Origin: JBFHIZ01 sp041596215
GTDB lineage: Bacteria > Bacillota > Clostridia > Lachnospirales > Lachnospiraceae
Direction: 5' to 3'
Length of the DNA stretch: 64,000 nt
Assembly (NCBI GenBank): GCA_041596215.1
Contig: JBFHIZ010000002.1
Coordinates: 62,001 to 126,000 of the forward strand
Of this stretch, positions 17,623 through 27,177 are shown one piece after another; position 1 is the stretch's first letter, and every line of letters starts with the position of its first letter. The position numbers were made by a program, and so were the translations under genes. Below the pieces are notes generated by a model. It worked only from the letters and a program-made list of their open reading frames with translations, was not told the origin of the DNA and ran no database searches.

Positions 17623-18582
17623 CTATATCAATAAATCTTCAATTTTATTTTTTTCAATTTCTTCTCCAATAACTTCAATATTACCGGTTGCTCGGTTCTT
17701 ATCTTTTAAAATTACTAATTTCCCTTGTAAATAATCAACATGAATCGCCCCGATCTCTTCTTGTGAAAAAGAACCTTTGATACGAATAATATCTGGATAC
17801 ACCTCTGTCATCAAATCAATAATTTGATGAATTCTTGTTTCTTGAAATTGTTTATCCGTATGAAGAAGAAGCCCTCGGAACTTTTTTTGTTCCTCCATCA
17901 CCTTTATTTCTTCACTTTTTTTTCGATCATAAACATTAGGCATTTTTTCTTTTGCGGTAATATTTCTAACAATGGATTCAAGTTGATTTGTAACTTCCAT
18001 CGCATTTTTCAGATTAATACTCTCCATTTCATTCCATGGAGTAACAAAAACGGTTGCATGTGAATTAAATTTTCGAAGTGCAACTTCCTGTGCATATAAT
18101 TCTTCTTTCGAAATTTCTTCCGTTCCGGATAATACAATACTTTGCGCATGTTCTATCTGTTCTTGAAATATATGTGGATATTTTTCTATATTCTCCATTC
18201 CCTGAAATACATTTACAATTGTTACAACTATATTTAATACGACCTCTCTGGAAATTGCTACTTGCTTTACGGCTTCTTTTATTTTAGAAACACTCATATT
18301 ACCCGCCAATTCAATAACCACTCGACTGGGATCATATAAATCTATCGTATTTTGGATTGCGGCTGTTAATGTTTCAACATAAAACTTGGTATCCGTATTT
18401 ATCGATATTTCAAACCCATTGATTCCAAATTTTTTCATGGAATATGCATCAAATTCTCCTTTTGCATTAGAACACTTCATATATGCAACTGTTTTTTTAT
18501 CGATTCCATCCTTCAGTATTTTTTGAAGAAATCGTGTTTTTCCTGCACCATAAAAGCCTGCAACAATATCAATTTTCGTCAT
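17623..18582 (-). CDS. CobW-like P-loop GTPase lacking the metal-binding CxCC motif
   Basis: 319 residues. The P-loop GFYGAGKT at about residues 9-16 and the switch-like VIELAGNMSV segment match the CobW/UreG/HypB branch of G3E GTPases, which handle metals. The usual GCxCC site between these motifs is absent; that region reads KCSNAKGEF with one Cys. A C-terminal domain resembling the CobW C-terminal fold lies at about 225-310. The start at 18582 is set by GGAGGTG nine bases upstream and overlaps the end of the preceding gene by 14 bases. Substrate unknown. Confidence 0.75.
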   Translation of the reverse strand: MTKIDIVAGFYGAGKTRFLQKILKDGIDKKTVAYMKCSNAKGEFDAYSMKKFGINGFEISINTDTKFYVETLTAAIQNTIDLYDPSRVVIELAGNMSVSKIKEAVKQVAISREVVLNIVVTIVNVFQGMENIEKYPHIFQEQIEHAQSIVLSGTEEISKEELYAQEVALRKFNSHATVFVTPWNEMESINLKNAMEVTNQLESIVRNITAKEKMPNVYDRKKSEEIKVMEEQKKFRGLLLHTDKQFQETRIHQIIDLMTEVYPDIIRIKGSFSQEEIGAIHVDYLQGKLVILKDKNRATGNIEVIGEEIEKNKIEDLLI

Positions 18583-19309
18583 ATAAATCACCTCCAAAAC
18601 ATTCTTCTTCCATCATGAGTTCCACTGGTAAAAAAACGAATTCCTCTTCTTTTGCACCAGATATCATACCAAGGTAATTTTGTTCAGAATCAAAAACACC
18701 CATACCAGAGCTTCCAGGTTCGACCACACCGGTACATCGAACCATATGAGAATGAAATTCCGGATGATATTCGAAACCATTTACAACTTCTGCTTCCATT
18801 CCTTCTGCAGTATAAACAAGCATTCCTGCATCCTTGATTTTTTCATTTTTGGAAATTGTTATTTCTTTCAATGTAGCAAATGTTTCTGCAGAAATATCTT
18901 CTTTCTTAACTTCCACAATTCCCATATCCAATTGTTCCGCATTCTTTATGCTTGTACCTTTTGCCGTGGTTCCATCAAAAAAATGAACCATTGGATTTAA
19001 AACATAAATAGTTAGATGTGCACTGCTTACAATATAAATCGATTCTTCATCCATTTTATATATAGAGCCACTCCCATACATATTATCCCCTATAATATAA
19101 ACGCTCGAAGCAAGTATATCTTCCTCCAATACTTTATTTTCATCTTCATCGGATTCTTCCTCTGTACTTAATTCCGCAATATTCATTTCTTCAATTACAT
19201 GGATTGTTTTTTCTTTTTTGCTATCAATTCTTATCATTGTAAATACCGCTATGCAAACGATACCTAACATGATACCAATCAAAATCTTTACTTTTTTTTT
19301 ATTTTGCAT
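18569..19309 (-). CDS. membrane-anchored trypsin-like serine protease domain protein
   Basis: 246 residues. One membrane segment (about 8-26) is followed by an acidic linker and a chymotrypsin-like domain. A plausible triad is visible: His in IVSSAH, Asp in LDMGIVEV, and Ser in EPGSSGMGVFD. These correspond to the family's SAAH, DLAVV and GNSGSP blocks, with GSSGMG in place of GNSGSP. The active site would be outside the membrane. The start at 19309 follows AGAGGT; an ATG at 19354 lies inside the terminator and is rejected. First gene of the four-gene cluster. Confidence 0.72.
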   Translation of the reverse strand: MQNKKKVKILIGIMLGIVCIAVFTMIRIDSKKEKTIHVIEEMNIAELSTEEESDEDENKVLEEDILASSVYIIGDNMYGSGSIYKMDEESIYIVSSAHLTIYVLNPMVHFFDGTTAKGTSIKNAEQLDMGIVEVKKEDISAETFATLKEITISKNEKIKDAGMLVYTAEGMEAEVVNGFEYHPEFHSHMVRCTGVVEPGSSGMGVFDSEQNYLGMISGAKEEEFVFLPVELMMEEECFGGDLYDEN

Positions 19310-19338
19310 CGGAAACCTCTTGTTTTGTAATTCATATA

Positions 19339-19374
19339 AACAAGAGCTAAGCAATGCCTAGCTCTTATAAATTT
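19339..19374 (-). terminator. terminator after RNase P RNA
   Basis: Inverted repeat AAGAGCTA/TAGCTCTT with a short loop, followed on the minus strand by GTTTAT. The T tract is weak, so partial readthrough into the trypsin-like gene is possible. Confidence 0.6.
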
Positions 19375-19376
19375 AA

Positions 19377-19715
19377 TAAGCAAATCGTTAAGCCGGGTTA
19401 TGTCGTTGAATGATCATCTATCTAGAATTATTGTTACCAATAATTTCAAGCGACCTACCTAAAAACCCAACGGGCAGTTGGATTGTTTTTAATTTGGTCT
19501 TGCTTCGAATGGGGTTTACATCTGCCCCTGCTGTTACCAGCAAGGCGGTAGTCTCTTACGCTACCATTCCACCCTTACTTTCCTAGGAAAGCGGTATTTT
19601 TCTGTTGCACTAGCCTTGGAGTCGCCTCCACCGGACGTTATCCGGCATTCTGCCCTGCGAAGCCCGGACTTTCCTCACCTACCATTTGGTAGCCGCGATC
19701 ATCTGACTTACTTAT
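19377..19715 (-). ncRNA. rnpB: RNase P RNA (bacterial type A)
   Basis: About 339 bases. The conserved 5' core GAGGAAAGTCCGGGC, the AGGGTG…AATGG block and the 3' core GACATAACCCGGCTTA are all present. The ends are set by an 11-bp P1 helix between ATAAGTAAGTC at the 5' end and GATTTGCTTAT at the 3' end. It is the catalytic RNA that matures tRNA 5' ends. It begins only nine bases after the nucleoside kinase stop codon, and I see no clear promoter of its own. Confidence 0.96.
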
Positions 19716-19723
19716 ATTAAATT

Positions 19724-21388
19724 TTAAACTTTAAAACAACTTCCCCCAACAAATTCACGAATAATAGAATTATTGGGAATATCTTCAGAGCTTACTCCTA
19801 AAAAATAATCAAGAAATTTCAATAAACGTTTTGCTTCATAATATTCTGGTTCTTCTTCTTTGATATTAAATAACAAAGGCTCCACATATTGTTTCAAAAC
19901 AGCGAGTTCATAAATCAACGTCGAATTAAACATAATATCCGAACTTTCCTGATAAGGAAATATATTGTTTTCTTCCCCATCTCTCACGGAGGGCCACATT
20001 TGAATTGTTTTTTTAGCACTTGCCCCTCTTGTTCTAGCATCCCTTACGATTCGTCGAATTAATCTTGCATCCGTCGTTGGAATTCGATTATGTTCATCAA
20101 TATTTAACGTCGTTAACGCACTTATGTATATCTTAAATTTACTTTCTGCTGGTAATTCATAAGACATTTTATCGTTCAATGCATGAATTCCCTCTATAAC
20201 AAGGACATCTTCTTTTCCTAGTTGAAGAAATTCCTCGTGATATTCCCTTTTCCCAGAAACAAAATTAAAAATTGGAAGATCGACTTTTTCCCCTTGCAAT
20301 AAAGCAAGCATATCATCATTAAACTGTTTGATATCAATGGCCTCTAAGCACTCAAAATTATAATTTCCAAAACTATCTTTAGGAGTTTCCTCTCGGTTTA
20401 CGAAATAATTATCGACCCCAATGGGATGTGGTGATAATCCATGAGCAATCAATTCAATAGAAAGGCGATTTGCAAATGTCGTTTTTCCAGATGAAGAAGG
20501 TCCTGCAATCATAATAAACTTTATTCCTGGTTTTTTTGAAATTTCTTTTGCAATTTCTCCAACTCTCGTTTCCATTAAAGCTTCTTGAACTAACACAAGC
20601 TGACTGAATTTTCCTGCACATATTTGTTTATTCAAATCTCCAACGGTATCAATTCCCATTGTTTCATTCCACTTCGAAGCTTTTTCTAGCATTTGGAATA
20701 GTTTGTTTCGATTATCGGATTCAGGAACAACCGCATACTCCTGCATCTTTGGAAGGGTGAGCATAATTCCACCTTCGTAAACATCTAAACGAAATCTTTT
20801 GACATAGGATGTATTTGGCAGCATATAGCCATAGTAATAATCTCTATACTCTTCCATTGCATACACATTAACTTCCGAACTATTTCGATATCGGAATAAA
20901 TCTACTTTATCATACATTCCTTGCTTTGAAAACATAGCAAGAACATCTGGCATCCGCATTGCCTTTTTTATAATCGGAATTTGTTTATCTCTTAATTCTT
21001 CCATACGTTTTTGTATCGTATCTACAAACTCTTTTGAAATTTGAAAATCTCCTTCACATCTACAAAACAATCCTGCACCTAAAGAAAACTCCATCTTTGC
21101 TTTTCTAACTTTTTCTTTGCCTACACAATCATATAATGCTTTAAACATTAACATGGTTGCTGTTCTTTCATAAGTTTTATGGCCTATACCATCAAGTAAT
21201 GTAATAAATTCAACCTTACAATTAATGGATATTTTTCGAAACAATTCTCGAATTCTTCCATTTTGATATACAAGTACAATCGGTGCTTGGAACCTATCCT
21301 GATAATCTTTTGCAAGTTCTTCAAATGTGGTTTCTTTGTTATACTCTTTTTCTTCTCCATTTATAATTACTCTAACCATCTCACACAT
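19724..21388 (-). CDS. uridine kinase-like nucleoside kinase with threonyl-tRNA synthetase-like N-terminus
   Basis: 554 residues. The N-terminal ~60 residues are TGS/ubiquitin-like (VRVIINGEEKEYN), followed by a ThrRS second-domain-like region. A P-loop kinase domain with GPSSSGKTTFANR near residue 290 and a DNYF motif follows. This fused arrangement is a known clostridial protein, usually annotated nucleoside kinase or uridine kinase. It likely phosphorylates uridine/cytidine; the role of the N-terminal part is unknown. It overlaps the end of trmK by eight bases and immediately precedes rnpB. Confidence 0.88.
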   Translation of the reverse strand: MCEMVRVIINGEEKEYNKETTFEELAKDYQDRFQAPIVLVYQNGRIRELFRKISINCKVEFITLLDGIGHKTYERTATMLMFKALYDCVGKEKVRKAKMEFSLGAGLFCRCEGDFQISKEFVDTIQKRMEELRDKQIPIIKKAMRMPDVLAMFSKQGMYDKVDLFRYRNSSEVNVYAMEEYRDYYYGYMLPNTSYVKRFRLDVYEGGIMLTLPKMQEYAVVPESDNRNKLFQMLEKASKWNETMGIDTVGDLNKQICAGKFSQLVLVQEALMETRVGEIAKEISKKPGIKFIMIAGPSSSGKTTFANRLSIELIAHGLSPHPIGVDNYFVNREETPKDSFGNYNFECLEAIDIKQFNDDMLALLQGEKVDLPIFNFVSGKREYHEEFLQLGKEDVLVIEGIHALNDKMSYELPAESKFKIYISALTTLNIDEHNRIPTTDARLIRRIVRDARTRGASAKKTIQMWPSVRDGEENNIFPYQESSDIMFNSTLIYELAVLKQYVEPLLFNIKEEEPEYYEAKRLLKFLDYFLGVSSEDIPNNSIIREFVGGSCFKV

Positions 21389-22106
21389 CTTTTTTCATCT
21401 CCCTATCATAGTATTCGAATGCAACCTCTATATAGTGTAATTCTTTTTCAATTTCATGGATTCTATCTTTTTGATTCTTTGAAAGCACCACATGGGATGA
21501 TAAGGATTCATATATCTTTTGATATTCCTTTTTTTTCTGTATTAAAAATTGATACAAACATCTATCTTTTTTTTGTAAAAGAAATTTCCCAAAACGCAGT
21601 TCTAATTCGGTCCATGTTTGTTCCATCTCATCTTTTCTTTTTAACCGCATCATAACATAAAATTTGCCCTCTTCTATAAGTGCTTTTTCCTCTTCACATT
21701 CAAATCCAATTTGTGGAAGAATTTTTCGCACCTCTGCAAGTTCTGATTGTGGTTGTAAAATAAGAGTTTCTATCATTTTTGTTTTTTCAAGTTCCAAAGT
21801 TAAAATTGATTGGATTAATCTTCCACCCATCCCTGCAAGAATTGCAAGATTTACTTCTCCTATTTGTAATTGTTCCAATCCATTTGATAATCTGGTTTCA
21901 ATATGTTCTTCTAGTCCATGTTTTACAATATTTCTCTCTGCTCTCTTTAAAGGGCCTTTATTAATATCCATTGCTATCACATGTTTTACTCGACCGGATT
22001 GAATAAGTGCAATGGATGCATACCCATGATCACATCCAATATCTGCAACCACATCTGTCTTTTGCACCAAATCGATAAGTGATTGTAATCTATTTGATAA
22101 TTCCAT
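21381..22106 (-). CDS. trmK: tRNA (adenine(22)-N1)-methyltransferase TrmK
   Basis: 241 residues. SAM-dependent methyltransferase with DIGCDHGYASIAL motif I at about residues 21-33, AMDINKGPL motif II and LAILAGMGG motif IV, followed by a helical C-terminal domain. It methylates A22 in the D-loop of certain tRNAs. It lies seven bases after rpoD, its frequent neighbour in Firmicutes, and overlaps the next gene. Confidence 0.9.
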   Translation of the reverse strand: MELSNRLQSLIDLVQKTDVVADIGCDHGYASIALIQSGRVKHVIAMDINKGPLKRAERNIVKHGLEEHIETRLSNGLEQLQIGEVNLAILAGMGGRLIQSILTLELEKTKMIETLILQPQSELAEVRKILPQIGFECEEEKALIEEGKFYVMMRLKRKDEMEQTWTELELRFGKFLLQKKDRCLYQFLIQKKKEYQKIYESLSSHVVLSKNQKDRIHEIEKELHYIEVAFEYYDREMKKDV

Positions 22107-22113
22107 ACCTATC

Positions 22114-23229
22114 CTAATCTAGAAAATCTTTTAATTTTCTGCTTCTACTTGGGTGTCTCAATTTGCGAAGAGCTTTTGCTTCGATTTGACGAATTCGTTC
22201 TCTAGTAACATGAAATTCTTTTCCAACTTCTTCCAAAGTTCGAGCTCGACCATCATCTAGACCAAACCGTAATCGAAGTACTTTTTGCTCTCTTTCTGTT
22301 AAAGTACTTAGAACTTCTACCAATTGTTCCTTCAATAAGGTAAATGCAGCAGCATCTGCAGGAACAGGAACATTATCATCTTGTATAAAATCACCCAAAT
22401 GACTATCTTCTTCTTCCCCAATTGGTGTTTCTAACGAAACTGGTTCCTGCGAAATTTTCAAAATTTCTCTTACACGATCTTCCGTCATTCCCATTTCTGA
22501 AGCAATTTCTTCTGGGGTAGGTTCTCGCCCTAATTCTTGTAGTAATTGTCTACTTACACGAATTAATTTATTAATTGTTTCTACCATATGTACTGGTATA
22601 CGAATGGTTCTTGCCTGATCTGCAATTGCTCTTGTAATTGCTTGACGAATCCACCATGTTGCATACGTAGAAAACTTAAATCCTTTTCGATAATCAAATT
22701 TTTCAACCGCTTTTATTAATCCTAAATTTCCTTCTTGGATTAAATCTAAAAACAGCATTCCACGTCCAACATATCTTTTAGCAATACTTACAACCAATCG
22801 CAAATTTGCTTCTGCAAGTTTTTTCTTTGCTTCAACATCTCCCATTTCAAGACGTTTTGCCAAATCCACTTCTTCTTCTGCAGAAAGCAGTGGTACTTTA
22901 CCAATTTCTTTTAGATACATACGAACAGGATCTTCAATATTAATTCCTTCTGGAACAGATAAATCAATTTTTTCTACATCAATTTCTGATTCTTCATCCT
23001 CATTAAGAATAATATCATCATCTTCCTCTTCGGATTTATCTACACGAAGAATTTCAATATTTTTTTCTTCAATTGTAGTTAATATTTTTTCAAAAGAGTC
23101 ATCATCTAATGAAAACTCGGAAAAGATACTAAAAATATCTTTATCCTCAACTACATTTTTCTTTTCCTTCGCTAATTTTAAAATTTCATTTAGTTTTTCA
23201 TCAAACTGGCTTTTAAGTTCTTCGTTCAT
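22114..23229 (-). CDS. rpoD: primary RNA polymerase sigma factor RpoD (SigA)
   Basis: 371 residues, typical of Gram-positive SigA. Region 1.1 is acidic. Region 2 has FSTYATWWIRQAITRAIADQ and RTIRIPVHMVETINK. Region 4 has REQKVLRLRFGL and the HTH VTRERIRQIEAKALRKLRHPSRS. It directs core polymerase to the TTGACA/TATAAT promoters seen throughout this window. It sits in the dgt-dnaG-rpoD order. Confidence 0.98.
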   Translation of the reverse strand: MNEELKSQFDEKLNEILKLAKEKKNVVEDKDIFSIFSEFSLDDDSFEKILTTIEEKNIEILRVDKSEEEDDDIILNEDEESEIDVEKIDLSVPEGINIEDPVRMYLKEIGKVPLLSAEEEVDLAKRLEMGDVEAKKKLAEANLRLVVSIAKRYVGRGMLFLDLIQEGNLGLIKAVEKFDYRKGFKFSTYATWWIRQAITRAIADQARTIRIPVHMVETINKLIRVSRQLLQELGREPTPEEIASEMGMTEDRVREILKISQEPVSLETPIGEEEDSHLGDFIQDDNVPVPADAAAFTLLKEQLVEVLSTLTEREQKVLRLRFGLDDGRARTLEEVGKEFHVTRERIRQIEAKALRKLRHPSRSRKLKDFLD

Positions 23230-23261
23230 TTTTCCACCTTCTGCTTTTTCAGCTGTTATTT

Positions 23262-25031
23262 CTATAATTGAATTTGTTCACGTGCTAATTTTTCTAGTGA
23301 TTGTTTTGCTTCTACTACTTTTGAAATTGCCGTAATATCAACTCCCATTTTTTCACTATAATACTCATATGCATTTTTCTTTACGGAAACCAAAATATCA
23401 TGTAATGCTTTTTCTCGTTCTTCTTTCGTCTTTAATTCCAATAAATGCGTATTAAACAGGGACGCTACTTCTTTTTGTTCCTCCTGTGTTTCAAACATAC
23501 TTATAATTTTAGCCATATTTAAAGACTCTTCTTCAATCTCTTGTATTATCGTTTTTGCCACCGTTTGATACATTGGTGTAATAAAATCTTCTTCCGAAAT
23601 ATAAGTTTTGATTTTATTCAAAATAGCAGGTTCTTCACATATCCATGTCAATAATAATTTTTGTGATTTTTTCCCAAATTCCTCTTTTGTGGTTTTGGGT
23701 ACCGTCGTTTTTAATGGTTTTTTGATTTCCTGTACAAATCCTGTTTTCATCGCATATGAATTTACTAATTTTCTCAAATTATCAGAAGAAATAAAATACT
23801 TTTCTGCTATTGCTGTCAAATAATTTTCTCGTTCTACCTCTTCCGAAAATTCACATAACCTTTTTGCAAGTTCCCTATGAAATCTAGTTTTACTTTCCGG
23901 ATCATCCATCGAATATCCTTCCTGCATGATTCGTACTTCATAATAAAAAGAATTTTCTGCTTCATCCAACCTTTTTTGAAATTCTTCTTTTCCTAAGCGT
24001 TTGATAAATTCATCTGGGTCCTTATACGGTTTCAAATTAACAATCCGGGCAACTAATCCAGCCTCTTTTAAAATAGGAATTGCTCGTAAGGCTGCTTTTA
24101 CTCCTGCATCATCCGAATCATAAATAAGCAAAACTTCTTCTGTATACCGATGCAATAAATTAGCCTGTCCTGAAGTAAATGCTGTTCCTAAAGATGCAAC
24201 TGCTTGTGTAAAATCTGCTTGATGCAATGCAATCACATCCATATAGCCTTCACAAAGAATAAATTCTTTTTTTCGAGAAGTTCTAGCAAAATTCAAACCG
24301 TAAAGATTTCTTCCCTTATCAAATATTTCGGTACCTGGAGAATTAAGATATTTGGGTTTTCCATCTCCGATAACACGACCTCCAAATCCAATGACTCTAT
24401 GATTGGTATCCTGAATCGGAAAAACAACACGATTCCACAATTTATCAGACATTCCATATTTCTCATTATAATTTGCTATTCCTGCTGCAATAATCAACTC
24501 ATCTTCATACCCCATTTTTTTCAAATAGGTAATTAATGCATTGGAATTTGTAGGAGAATACCCCAATCCAAAACTATCCCTGGTTTTTTCGGTAAGTTCA
24601 CGACTTTCTAAATATTCCATTCCAGGTTTTCCATTCGCCGAACGCAGCTGATAATAATAGAACTTTGCTGCTTCCTTTGCAATTTCTAGCAACTTTGCTC
24701 TTCGGCTCTCCCTTTTTCTAATTTCAGGAGAATTTAGCTCTTCTGGCAATTTCACACCTGCACGATCTGCCAGCATTTTAATGGCTTCCGAAAACGTATA
24801 ATTCTCATATTCCATCACAAATGTAATGACATTCCCTCCTGCTCCACATCCAAAACAATAATAGATTTGTTTTGCAGGTGACACCGAAAAAGACGGACTT
24901 TTTTCATTATGGAATGGACAAAGTCCAAAAAAATTACTGCCTTGTTTTTTAAGTCGCACATAGCCTGCTATGACATCTTCTATTCTATTTTTTTCTCGAA
25001 TTTCATCAATTATCTCTTCTGGATAATACAT
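23262..25031 (-). CDS. dnaG: DNA primase
   Basis: 589 residues. It synthesises RNA primers for replication. The N-terminal zinc finger is CPFHNEKSPSF…YYCFGCGAGG (about 38-65). The catalytic core has FGLGY and the Toprim motifs LCEGYMDVIAL and YDSDDAG. The C-terminal helicase-binding region follows. It is the second gene of the macromolecular-synthesis operon, 15 bases after dgt. Confidence 0.97.
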   Translation of the reverse strand: MYYPEEIIDEIREKNRIEDVIAGYVRLKKQGSNFFGLCPFHNEKSPSFSVSPAKQIYYCFGCGAGGNVITFVMEYENYTFSEAIKMLADRAGVKLPEELNSPEIRKRESRRAKLLEIAKEAAKFYYYQLRSANGKPGMEYLESRELTEKTRDSFGLGYSPTNSNALITYLKKMGYEDELIIAAGIANYNEKYGMSDKLWNRVVFPIQDTNHRVIGFGGRVIGDGKPKYLNSPGTEIFDKGRNLYGLNFARTSRKKEFILCEGYMDVIALHQADFTQAVASLGTAFTSGQANLLHRYTEEVLLIYDSDDAGVKAALRAIPILKEAGLVARIVNLKPYKDPDEFIKRLGKEEFQKRLDEAENSFYYEVRIMQEGYSMDDPESKTRFHRELAKRLCEFSEEVERENYLTAIAEKYFISSDNLRKLVNSYAMKTGFVQEIKKPLKTTVPKTTKEEFGKKSQKLLLTWICEEPAILNKIKTYISEEDFITPMYQTVAKTIIQEIEEESLNMAKIISMFETQEEQKEVASLFNTHLLELKTKEEREKALHDILVSVKKNAYEYYSEKMGVDITAISKVVEAKQSLEKLAREQIQL

Positions 25032-25046
25032 ATTCTACACTTTCCT

Positions 25047-26054
25047 TCATAATTGCCATGCTTTTGGAACGTATAATTTTTCAAATACAAATATTGCATA
25101 CCGATCCGTCATTGAAGCAATATAATCACATACAACTCGTTCATAAGAATCTTGATCCTTTTCAATTCGCTCTAACAAATCTTCTGGTAATTCATGAATA
25201 TGGTTACAGTAATATGCGTACAATGTTTTAACAAGCTCAATGGCTTTTCCTTCTTCACTTTTTGCTTCTTGATTCGTATATAATCTTTCAAACATAAACT
25301 TTCTAAGTTTTATCATAGCATCTTCTACTTCTTTGGACATTTGAATATCATTTTTCCCTTCGCTATGCGTAATGATATCATGTATAAAACTATCCAAACG
25401 TTCATTTGTTTGATATCCAATCACTTCACAGATTTCCTTTGGGAAATCCGTTTCCTTTAATATCCCAGCACGTATTGCATCATCACAATCATGATGCATA
25501 TAAGCAATTTTATCTGAAATTCTGACAATTTTCCCTTCTAAAGTAGCTGGTTTTCCTGTTGTTTGATGATTTTTTATTCCATCTCGAACTTCAAATGTTA
25601 AATTTAACCCTTGTCCATTTTTTTCTAAAATATCTACTGTTCTTACACTTTGTTCACTATGAATAAATCCCAATGGACAAATATCATTTAGCGCTCTTTC
25701 TCCAGCATGTCCAAATGGCGTATGTCCTAAATCATGTCCAAGTGCGATTGCTTCCACTAAATCTTCATTTAAACGTAGCGCTTTCGCAATTGTTCTTGCA
25801 TTTTGTGAAACTTCCAGTGTGTGAGTAAGCCTAGTTCGGTAATGGTCCCCTTGTGGAATTAAAAATACTTGCGTTTTATCTTTTAATCTACGAAAGGATT
25901 TACAATGTAAAATTCGATCTCGATCTCTTTGAAATACCGGTCTAATATCACATTGTTCTTCTGGCAAAATTCTACCTTTTGACATCATGCTAAGTGCAGC
26001 ATATGGACTTAGATATTTTTTTTCTTGAAGTTCTAAGTTTTCTCTAATTGACAT
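25047..26054 (-). CDS. dgt: deoxyguanosinetriphosphate triphosphohydrolase-like protein
   Basis: 335-residue HD-superfamily enzyme predicted to hydrolyse dNTPs to nucleoside plus triphosphate. Metal ligands are visible: THTLEVSQNA, ALGHDLGHTPFGHAGE, and the later SDKIAYMHHD. It matches the type 2 (shorter) dGTPase-like family common in Firmicutes. First gene of the operon with dnaG and rpoD; its promoter is at 26101-26128. Confidence 0.93.
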   Translation of the reverse strand: MSIRENLELQEKKYLSPYAALSMMSKGRILPEEQCDIRPVFQRDRDRILHCKSFRRLKDKTQVFLIPQGDHYRTRLTHTLEVSQNARTIAKALRLNEDLVEAIALGHDLGHTPFGHAGERALNDICPLGFIHSEQSVRTVDILEKNGQGLNLTFEVRDGIKNHQTTGKPATLEGKIVRISDKIAYMHHDCDDAIRAGILKETDFPKEICEVIGYQTNERLDSFIHDIITHSEGKNDIQMSKEVEDAMIKLRKFMFERLYTNQEAKSEEGKAIELVKTLYAYYCNHIHELPEDLLERIEKDQDSYERVVCDYIASMTDRYAIFVFEKLYVPKAWQL

Positions 26055-26100
26055 AGTATTCCTTCTTTTTATATTTCTTAGATGTCATAAAAACACCTCT

Positions 26101-26128
26101 ATTATATATATTCTGCGTTTTAAGTCAA
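26101..26128 (-). promoter_or_regulatory. promoter of the dgt-dnaG-rpoD operon
   Basis: TTGACT and TATAAT on the minus strand with a 16-base spacer, about 45 bases before dgt. It is the only strong promoter visible ahead of the operon. Confidence 0.65.
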
Positions 26129-26139
26129 ATTCCTTTATT

Positions 26140-27036
26140 TTATCTACATATTTCAAAAATAAATTCTGCATTTTTTTCCATGGCATCATAAGCTGTCTTA
26201 AAAGGTGACATTTGAAACACATGCCACATATTTGGATAAACATCCAAATGTACAGAAACATTTACTGCCGCCATTTTATCATATAAACGTTTGGAATCAT
26301 CTAATAATATTTCGTTTTCTCCCACTTGAATATAAGTGGGTGGAAATCCCGAAAAATTTGCAAATAAGGGAGATACCAACGGATTTTTCTTTGCAGTATC
26401 TTCTACATATACTGATATTGCTTGATTTAAATACGATTCACTTAAAATAGGATCTACTTCTGCTTTTTTTATATGTGATTTTCCTGAACTCGTTAAATCA
26501 GTCCATGGTGACATCAAAATCAATCCTCTTGGCAATAAGCGTTCCATTTGTTTTAATTGAATCACAAGCGTAAGTGCTAGATTTCCACCAGCACTATCAC
26601 CCGCAACAATAATATCTCTCGCACCATAACCAAGTAGCATTAAATAATTCCATATTTTCAAGACATCATCAACGGCCGCTGGAAATGGATTTTCTGGTGC
26701 TAGTCGATAGTTGAAGCTTAATACATCCATAGATGTACTTTCAGCTAATTTAGAAGTGATTGTCCGTGCATATTCTTTACTGCCCGTCATATATCCACCA
26801 CCATGGCAATATAAAATCATATATTTTTTCATATGTGCACGATTTACTCGAATCCATTCTGCTTCCATATCTGCAATTTTAATTTCTTCAATGGAAACAT
26901 CTTTTACTTTTGCATACATTGTTCCGAAATTATTCTGCGCTTGTCTATTTTTTTCTAAATCTTGTTTTTCAACAAGACTATGTACTTTTTTTATAATTGT
27001 CATCAATCCTTGTACATTCAGATTACTATCTATCAT
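26140..27036 (-). CDS. alpha/beta hydrolase, acetyl-esterase (HSL) family
   Basis: 298 residues. Hormone-sensitive-lipase-type carboxylesterase fold, with the oxyanion motif HGGGYMTGS near residue 78, nucleophile elbow GDSAGGNLA near residue 145, and C-terminal catalytic His in NMWHVFQ. No signal peptide, so probably intracellular. It is divergent from the acyltransferase gene at 27178. Both concern ester chemistry, so they may act on the same molecule (inference). Confidence 0.85.
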   Translation of the reverse strand: MIDSNLNVQGLMTIIKKVHSLVEKQDLEKNRQAQNNFGTMYAKVKDVSIEEIKIADMEAEWIRVNRAHMKKYMILYCHGGGYMTGSKEYARTITSKLAESTSMDVLSFNYRLAPENPFPAAVDDVLKIWNYLMLLGYGARDIIVAGDSAGGNLALTLVIQLKQMERLLPRGLILMSPWTDLTSSGKSHIKKAEVDPILSESYLNQAISVYVEDTAKKNPLVSPLFANFSGFPPTYIQVGENEILLDDSKRLYDKMAAVNVSVHLDVYPNMWHVFQMSPFKTAYDAMEKNAEFIFEICR

Positions 27037-27177
27037 TTGATACCTCCTAAAAGAATTTTTCTTCTATAAAAATTCTTCTTTTAATATACACCATTTTATA
27101 CTCCTTGCAAAGCAAATACACTTGCCATATTTCAATACAAAGGATATACTTTATCTGTAAGGAAAGGAAAAACAAAC

